Positions 16,159 to 20,856 of a DNA stretch of 20,856 bases are shown here, one piece after another. The notes beneath the pieces are model-generated. The model was given only the letters and a program-made list of their open reading frames with translations, was not told the DNA's origin and searched no databases. Where the stretch lies: contig JAOABO010000003.1 in NCBI GenBank assembly GCA_026418315.1, positions 1-20,856 on the forward strand, read 5' to 3'. The translations under genes were made by a program, and so were the position numbers. Each line of letters begins with the position of its first letter. Positions within the stretch are counted from its first letter, which is position 1. Source of the stretch: Bacteroidia bacterium. Its GTDB lineage: Bacteria > Bacteroidota > Bacteroidia > B-17B0 > Aurantibacillaceae.

Positions 16159-17979
16159 TTATTTGATTATAATTTTCTTATAAATGGTTTCCTGGTTATT
16201 TGATAATATTAAAAAGTAAATACCTGCAGCCAAATTGGGTAATTCAGCAAGATATTTCTTCTCAGATGAGTGATAATTGTAATTTAATTTGTATATATGA
16301 CCTGATATGTCACTTAATGTTATGTCATTAATTAAAATATCTTCATTTGTGTAAATATTTATAACATTACTATTTTCAATAATAGTAGGAAAAACTATAA
16401 ATGGATATGTTGAAACATCTTGAATACTTGTAGTTTGACATTGAGACGGATCTTTTAACTGTATTGTAATAGTGTCTGTTATACAATTTAGTGCATCGTA
16501 TGTATAGTAAGTTGTTGGAAAAAATACTTGGACATTTACAGAGTCCGAATAATATCCAAGTGGATTCCAGTAGTTCTTATTTGGCCATGAGGGTTTCAGA
16601 GTAACTGTCTCTCCTTGACAGGCAAAGATGGTAGTTTTCTTTCCAGAGTTTTTTACAATTGTAAATTGATCTAATACAGTGCCTGTAGAAGTAATGTATT
16701 TGGCGTCTAAACGATTATCATTTACTTCAATAAGCATGCTTCCGTATGTTGAATTGCTGTAATTAACCATGACAGGATGAGGCCATCCACTGGACACACT
16801 ACTGAGTTTTCCCGAATTTCCACATACTACAAATACGGTTCCTTTATGTTTTTTTGAAACATTATCTTTCTTACGATAAGGACAATTTGATGGAAAATTA
16901 CCTGGGCTACTATCAAGTATCATGGAGTTTTGAAGTGTGTTAGATTTTCCGTAATGCCCATCCAAAAGAAAACTTCTTTCATAAGAATGACTGTGTCCGC
17001 ATAAGATTAGATCCACGCCATAATTTTCCAATATAGGTACAATGTTTTCTCTCATTTCTACTAACTCATAATCATATAACAATGGGTTATCAGAATTATG
17101 GCTTCCTTTAGTATATGGAGGATGATGCCAATAAGCTATAACCCAAGGTAAAGTATTATTTGTCAAATCGTTCTTTAACCATTGGGCCATTTGAGCAGTA
17201 GAATCTCTGTTTTGATTGTATGAATCTAAAACAACAAAGTGAATATTGCCGTAATCATATGAATAATAAGCTTCGGTGTTGGATGGTATGCCACCTGCCT
17301 CTCCATTTGTTGGTAATGTAAAGATGTTGAAATAAGCGGGGCTCGGGGAGAATGGTAAGTTATTGTTATAGTCGTGATTTCCTAAAGCAGGCCATACAAC
17401 TATTCTACGAAGTTCTCTTCCATACAAGTGATTTGCAAATACATTGGATTGATACTCAGAGTCAAAACCACCATCGTACGCATTATCACCCAGAAATATC
17501 CAGCCGTTTATTTCACCGTAATTTGTGTAATTTAAAAAAGCATTTCTTACGTTGACCTGATTATTACTTCCAGTACCCGCATCGCCTACTACCCAAAATT
17601 TATATTTTCGTTTTTGGCCTGGTAATGGATTGGTTAAAAAGTAAACGGAATCATTAGGAGCAATTAAGTCGTTGGTAGTTGTTCCTATAACATAATAATA
17701 TTTTGTGAGGGGTGATAAGCCCGTTATTTTAATCTCATGGTCAACAACGGGTACCGGATCAGAGACCTGATTGTTAAGGTTGAATTTACTTAATCCGTAT
17801 CTTACTCTACTTGTAGTTGGTACATTCGTTCTCCATTTGATTACAATACTATTAGGTGTTGATAAGTTTAGGTATGGACCACGGACAACAGTAACGCTTT
17901 GAGCATTTGTATTCTTCCACTTAAAAATGAAAACCACCGATAATAGAATTACTAATAGCGAAAATATGTTTTTTCTCAT
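16159..17979 (-). CDS. Purple acid phosphatase-like metallophosphoesterase with T9SS tail
   Basis: Purple acid phosphatases release phosphate from many esters with a two-metal centre containing Fe(III). The 606-residue product has a signal peptide (about 1-26), then a fibronectin-III-like N-terminal domain (30-115: RGPYLNLSTPNSIVIKWRT, ITGLSPLTKYYYVI). The catalytic domain carries the complete motif series: GDAG (132-135), GDNAY (164-168) with the iron-binding tyrosine, GNHDY (200-204), AYWHH (282-286) and GHSHSYER (328-335). An Ig-like segment follows (about 448-508), then a T9SS-like C-terminal segment (525-606) with ILINDITLSDISGHIYKL and LAAGIYFLIL but no YPNP box. It is the first gene of the four-gene operon, 1 nt before the glycine-rich gene. 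A role in phosphate acquisition at the cell surface is inferred; other phosphoester substrates are possible. Confidence 0.93.
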   Translation of the reverse strand: MRKNIFSLLVILLSVVFIFKWKNTNAQSVTVVRGPYLNLSTPNSIVIKWRTNVPTTSRVRYGLSKFNLNNQVSDPVPVVDHEIKITGLSPLTKYYYVIGTTTNDLIAPNDSVYFLTNPLPGQKRKYKFWVVGDAGTGSNNQVNVRNAFLNYTNYGEINGWIFLGDNAYDGGFDSEYQSNVFANHLYGRELRRIVVWPALGNHDYNNNLPFSPSPAYFNIFTLPTNGEAGGIPSNTEAYYSYDYGNIHFVVLDSYNQNRDSTAQMAQWLKNDLTNNTLPWVIAYWHHPPYTKGSHNSDNPLLYDYELVEMRENIVPILENYGVDLILCGHSHSYERSFLLDGHYGKSNTLQNSMILDSSPGNFPSNCPYRKKDNVSKKHKGTVFVVCGNSGKLSSVSSGWPHPVMVNYSNSTYGSMLIEVNDNRLDAKYITSTGTVLDQFTIVKNSGKKTTIFACQGETVTLKPSWPNKNYWNPLGYYSDSVNVQVFFPTTYYTYDALNCITDTITIQLKDPSQCQTTSIQDVSTYPFIVFPTIIENSNVINIYTNEDILINDITLSDISGHIYKLNYNYHSSEKKYLAELPNLAAGIYFLILSNNQETIYKKIIIK

Positions 17980-18036
17980 AATCTGTTTTATTTTAAGAAT
18001 AAAAATAATAAGTTCAAAGAAGTAAATTTTCTGCTA

Positions 18037-18044
18037 CAAATTTA
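18037..18044 (-). promoter_or_regulatory. Promoter -7 box for the phosphatase operon
   Basis: On the minus strand this reads TAAATTTG, an exact match to TAnnTTTG. A transcript would carry a leader of about 50 nt before the ATG at 17979. No good -33 element is found at the normal distance, which would fit a promoter that needs an activator. Confidence 0.4.
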
Positions 18045-18082
18045 TGAAGTGTGGAGTTCTAATCCCGTTAAATTAAGTTTAT

Positions 18083-18099
18083 CAAAAAATTATTTTTTG
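18083..18099. promoter_or_regulatory. 17-bp perfect palindrome between divergent promoters
   Basis: CAAAAAAT and ATTTTTTG form an 8-bp inverted repeat around a single central T. It lies about 40 nt upstream of the -7 box of the phosphatase operon and 100 nt before pth. It may be an operator, but the region is very AT-rich and chance is possible. The rest of the 220-nt gap 17980-18199 shows no other recognisable element apart from the two promoter boxes. Confidence 0.25.
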
Positions 18100-18162
18100 G
18101 TTTAATTAAAAGTTCTTATTTTTTTGATATAAATAGTTGTAGTAAAACTAAGATTTTCCTGA

Positions 18163-18189
18163 TTGTAGAAATTATTTTATACAATTTTG
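18163..18189 (+). promoter_or_regulatory. Probable pth promoter
   Basis: CAATTTTG at 18182-18189 differs from TAnnTTTG at one base. TTG at 18163-18165 lies 16 nt upstream. The box is 10 nt before the start codon, with a run of ten A residues (18191-18200) reaching into the ATG in place of a Shine-Dalgarno sequence. Confidence 0.4.
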
Positions 18190-18199
18190 CAAAAAAAAA

Positions 18200-18778
18200 A
18201 TGTCAAAATTTTTAATTATCGGTCTTGGAAATATTGGAGATGAATACGAACATACTCGTCACAATATTGGCTTTGATATAGCAGATAGTTTAGCCGATAA
18301 ATTGAATGTTTATTTTTCTTCTGATAAATTGGCTTTTTTAGCAGAAGCAAAGTACAAAGGTAGAATGCTTTATATTATTAAACCTACTACTTATATGAAT
18401 TTAAGTGGAAAAGCGGTTCTTTATTGGAAAAATAATTTAAATATTCCGTTTCAAAATATTTTAGTTTTGGTAGATGAAATTGCATTTCCACTAGGGCAAT
18501 TTAAAATTCATCCTAAAGGAAATGATGGTGGTCATAATGGGTTGAAAAGTATCCAGGAATGTTTACAAACCAATGAGTACCCCAGATTAAGATTTGGTAT
18601 AGGTAAAGATTATCCCAAAGGTAAGCAAGTAGAATATGTTTTGGGTAAATGGAAAGATGAAGAGTGGAAAATTATTCAAAAAACAATTCCTGTATGTGTG
18701 GATGCTATTTTATGTTTTGCTTTTGAAGGGATACAAAATGCTATGAATAAATACAATAATAAAAAAGCGGGAACATAA
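18200..18778 (+). CDS. pth: Peptidyl-tRNA hydrolase
   Basis: Pth cleaves peptidyl-tRNA released by stalled or aborted ribosomes, recycling tRNA in the cytoplasm. The 192 residues match the bacterial family. Visible motifs are IIGLGNIGDEY (6-16) with the substrate-binding Asn11, TRHNIGF (19-25) with catalytic His21, KPTTYMNLSGKAV, LVDEIAFPLGQ carrying the aspartate, and GGHNGLKSI with the conserved asparagine. All expected catalytic residues are present. The gene stands alone between divergent and convergent neighbours. Its last codons (KKAGT and stop) are part of the terminator hairpin. Confidence 0.97.
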   Translation: MSKFLIIGLGNIGDEYEHTRHNIGFDIADSLADKLNVYFSSDKLAFLAEAKYKGRMLYIIKPTTYMNLSGKAVLYWKNNLNIPFQNILVLVDEIAFPLGQFKIHPKGNDGGHNGLKSIQECLQTNEYPRLRFGIGKDYPKGKQVEYVLGKWKDEEWKIIQKTIPVCVDAILCFAFEGIQNAMNKYNNKKAGT

Positions 18779-18791
18779 GTTCCCGCTTTTT
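18762..18791. terminator. Strong intrinsic terminator overlapping the pth stop, probably bidirectional
   Basis: The 13-nt arm AAAAAGCGGGAAC (18762-18774) pairs perfectly with GTTCCCGCTTTTT (18779-18791) around the four-base loop ATAA. The GC-rich core is followed by a T tract on either strand. It therefore fits termination of pth on + and of the convergent beta-helix protein gene on -. The TAA of pth (18776-18778) lies in the loop and the left arm is coding. Confidence 0.92.
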
Positions 18792-18821
18792 GGTTAAAGA
18801 GATGTGAGAGAGTTTTATCTT

Positions 18822-20432
18822 TTATTCTTTTACAAATTTACTTATGAAAATTTGTTGATTGTCTGTTTCTACTCTAATAAAGTAAACGCCTGTATTTAAT
18901 TGGTTGATATCTAACTGATTAGTATTTTTTTCAGTCATTATTATTTTTCCTGTGATATCTAAAATTGTCATTGTACTAATAGCATTTCCTGTACTTACGC
19001 TTATGAAATTTTTAGCAGGATTGGGATAAACATTCATTGTTATATTGGGGTTGTTAATGGCGTTTACAGAAGTAACAAGATTGTTAAAAACAGGGTCATT
19101 GAAATCTGCTCCACTTGCTGCAATGCCTGATGTCACAGGGCGATAATCTGGATTAGTAAAGTTGTATGGATTTACTAAAATACCGGAAGTACTTACCAGA
19201 GAGTCATTGTTATTAGAACCAAACCAAGCAGGAGCGTTAAATGAACTACCTGAAGTTACTTCGGTTACTTTGCCGGTTTGATTACCTGCAATGATATTGT
19301 ATTTAAATTTCAACAAACCATTTGTTGCATTATTTTCGCAAGCTGTACCATCAATAAATATCCCTCTTGGATGATCCATGAAAATTGAGTTGAAAACTTT
19401 AAGTTCAGTATTTCTTCTTAAACGTAATCCTCTTCTAAAACCGGAAGCTATTGTGTTAGAAGTACTGCCTCTGTATGGTCCTATAATTGTTATGTTAGAA
19501 AAAATGCCGGCAGTTTTTGGGGTATTGTTACTTCCTGTTGGGTCATTATCACTTTCAAAACCTTCGGATGTAGAAACAGATGGATTATCAGCGATATTGG
19601 GGTCTCTTACGGCTAATGCAAATTGAACATATCCTCTGTATCCGTTATCAGAATCAAAGTCGTCATCTAAATTACGGTAAGAAACGAGATGTTTACAGTT
19701 TACAGTACCACCAAACCATTCAAAAGCATCGTCATTTGTAAAAGATACTTGTACATAATCAATGACTGTTTTTCTTCCTACGGCCCCAAAAGTTAATCCA
19801 TTAATTTCTTTATTAGGTTGATAAGCATAACCTCCGAATTCAATGCGAACATATTTCAGTATACCTGAACTATCATTATCATTTGGAGATGATCCTCCGC
19901 CATATTGGGTGTCTGGTGAATTGGGTAATCCTTCAATATAATTTTGTCCACCTGGATCATTTGTAGAAGCATTACCAAGAATAATGATACCTCCCCAATC
20001 TCCTATATTTCTGTTACCAGGTGCTTGATCAGATGTAAAGATAATGGGTTGATTGGGTGTACCTTGAGCTATGATTTTTGATCCTCTGGTAATGAATAAA
20101 CCTGACCCAGCAACACTTTTATCTCCACGAACAATAACACCGGGTTGAATAGTAAGTACTGCATTGTTTTTTACAAAAATTTGTCCACTTAATAAAATAA
20201 CCTGCCCTGTGCTCCATGTAGTATTGGTTGTAATATTGGAAGACACAGTCATTGTTGGGGCTGGATAATTTACATTTTGTGGATCCCATTCGCACCAAGT
20301 GCCTGTCCACATAGGAGTAGGTGCAGGAGCAAAGGCACCTCTGTATGTCGTGGGTTGAAAGAAAGGCGATTGTGCCAATCCAAATTGAGTTGCTGCAACT
20401 ATAGTTGCTAATTTGAGAATTGTTTTTTTCAT
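18822..20432 (-). CDS. T9SS-exported parallel beta-helix surface protein
   Basis: The 536-residue product has a signal peptide (1-20, ending GLAQ). An N-terminal region with ILLSGQIFVKNNAVLTIQPG and VIVRGDKSV follows. Repeated short beta strands of right-handed beta-helix type then run from about 75 to 420: IIAQGTPNQPIIFTSD, GDWGGIIILGNA, LKYVRIEFGG, IDYVQVSFTNDDAFEWFGG and FSNITIIGPYRG. The acidic stretch LDDDFDSDNGYRG (255-267) could bind calcium. The T9SS type A tail covers 466-536 (MNVYPNPAKNFISVS, MTILDITGKIIMTE, LNTGVYFIRVE, KFVKE). I know this fold as a common secreted type in Bacteroidota, but its biochemical role is unknown to me and no lyase catalytic residues are evident. It follows the winged-helix gene by 88 nt and ends 30 nt from the shared terminator. 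Confidence 0.87.
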   Translation of the reverse strand: MKKTILKLATIVAATQFGLAQSPFFQPTTYRGAFAPAPTPMWTGTWCEWDPQNVNYPAPTMTVSSNITTNTTWSTGQVILLSGQIFVKNNAVLTIQPGVIVRGDKSVAGSGLFITRGSKIIAQGTPNQPIIFTSDQAPGNRNIGDWGGIIILGNASTNDPGGQNYIEGLPNSPDTQYGGGSSPNDNDSSGILKYVRIEFGGYAYQPNKEINGLTFGAVGRKTVIDYVQVSFTNDDAFEWFGGTVNCKHLVSYRNLDDDFDSDNGYRGYVQFALAVRDPNIADNPSVSTSEGFESDNDPTGSNNTPKTAGIFSNITIIGPYRGSTSNTIASGFRRGLRLRRNTELKVFNSIFMDHPRGIFIDGTACENNATNGLLKFKYNIIAGNQTGKVTEVTSGSSFNAPAWFGSNNNDSLVSTSGILVNPYNFTNPDYRPVTSGIAASGADFNDPVFNNLVTSVNAINNPNITMNVYPNPAKNFISVSTGNAISTMTILDITGKIIMTEKNTNQLDINQLNTGVYFIRVETDNQQIFISKFVKE

Positions 20433-20457
20433 AACTTTAATTTTTAATTTTATGGCA

Positions 20458-20491
20458 CAAAGTTCTGCTTCTGGTATTAATTAAATATCAA
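20458..20491 (-). promoter_or_regulatory. Candidate promoter of the beta-helix protein gene
   Basis: On the minus strand GAACTTTG (20465-20458) differs from TAnnTTTG at one base. TTG of a TTTTTG run (20491-20489) lies 23 nt upstream. The box is about 25 nt from the start codon at 20432. The call is weak because the region is AT-rich. Confidence 0.35.
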
Positions 20492-20520
20492 AAATGTATT
20501 GTGTAATTATTAAATTTAAG

Positions 20521-20817
20521 TTAATCCGCTTTTTCAATGACTTTAACGGGTTCAATATTGAGCTTGTAACCAACTCCTTTGATAGTTTTGATAATATTCT
20601 GTCCTAATTTTTTTCTAATATTTACAATGTGTACATCTACAGTTCTTTCTTTTATTTTGGTATTACCATTCCATATTGCTGAAAATATCTGACTTCTGTT
20701 GTAAACTTTACCTGGAACTTTAGAGAGTAGTTTAATAATTTCAAATTCTGTTTTTGGTAGTTCTACTATAATTCCGTTTTTATTTACAATATATTTTTCA
20801 CAATCCACAATAAACAT
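20521..20817 (-). CDS. Stand-alone OmpR/PhoB-type winged-helix DNA-binding protein
   Basis: The 98-residue product is a full C-terminal effector domain of the OmpR/PhoB family: MFIVDCEKYIVNKNGI for the first strands, LPKTEFEIIKLLSKVPGKV, then YNRSQIFSAIWNG, the recognition helix segment KERTVDVHIVNIRKKLG, and IKTIKGVGYKL for the wing. In typical response regulators a receiver domain of about 120 residues precedes it. Here the three upstream frames all reach stop codons within 20 nt before the ATG at 20817, so no receiver can be attached. It starts 10 nt after the end of another gene and is followed after 88 nt by the beta-helix gene, which may be a target. It may respond by abundance or by pairing with another protein. 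Domain assignment is secure; function is inferred. Confidence 0.85.
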   Translation of the reverse strand: MFIVDCEKYIVNKNGIIVELPKTEFEIIKLLSKVPGKVYNRSQIFSAIWNGNTKIKERTVDVHIVNIRKKLGQNIIKTIKGVGYKLNIEPVKVIEKAD

Positions 20818-20827
20818 ACTTTGCTAA

Positions 20828-20856
20828 TTAAAATTTATAGGTAACATTGAACTGAT
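20828..20856 (-). CDS. C-terminal end of a probable outer-membrane beta-barrel protein (partial)
   Basis: Only the last residues QFNVTYKF and TAA (20830-20828) are inside the window. Alternating residues with a terminal phenylalanine are typical of the closing strand of TonB-dependent receptors and other beta-barrels. The other two frames give less plausible ends. It would be the gene upstream of the winged-helix gene, 10 nt away and probably co-transcribed. Confidence 0.5.

Noticed and set aside
20818..20856. A response-regulator receiver domain joined to the winged-helix gene by a single frameshift
   Set aside because: All three minus-strand frames contain stops here (TAG 20826-20824, TAA 20837-20835, TAA 20830-20828), and the best frame looks like the end of a beta-barrel protein.

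Overview
The window is low-GC DNA from a member of the Bacteroidota. Four independent signs agree. Many secreted proteins end in type IX secretion (T9SS) sorting tails or gliding-motility-type (CHU_C) C-terminal domains. A TonB-dependent receptor sits beside a DUF4249 lipoprotein. Promoter-like boxes fit the Bacteroidota -7 consensus TAnnTTTG instead of TATAAT. Start codons lack clear Shine-Dalgarno sequences. I cannot place the organism below phylum level. No tRNA, rRNA, CRISPR array, insertion sequence or prophage is visible, and no intergenic gap exceeds 220 bases.

Left part (1-10796, all on +): the 3' part of rho; a small secreted protein with a weak T9SS-like tail; two large surface proteins ending in gliding-associated C-terminal domains; then ispD and a PolX-family gene, coupled to the second adhesin by gaps of 1 and 3 nt; then a TonB-dependent receptor and DUF4249 lipoprotein pair. 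The PolX protein keeps an intact PHP nuclease site but has lost the DxD aspartates of its polymerase palm.

Middle part (10873-17979, all on -): a compact four-gene operon with gaps or overlaps of +1, -8 and -35 nt. In transcription order it encodes a purple-acid-phosphatase-like enzyme, a glycine-rich protein with internal repeats, a PhoD-type alkaline phosphatase/phosphodiesterase, and a long di-heme cytochrome c peroxidase/MauG-like protein. The first three carry T9SS tails. This is the most system-like feature of the window: a putative cell-surface phosphate-release module combined with a redox enzyme.

Right part (18200-20856): pth on + ends in a strong hairpin terminator whose loop contains the pth stop codon. 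The terminator also faces the convergent - strand unit. That unit runs from the last residues of a probable outer-membrane beta-barrel protein, through a free-standing OmpR/PhoB-type winged-helix protein with no receiver domain, to a T9SS-exported parallel beta-helix protein. A PhoB-like DNA-binding protein near a phosphatase operon suggests, but does not show, a phosphate-starvation theme.
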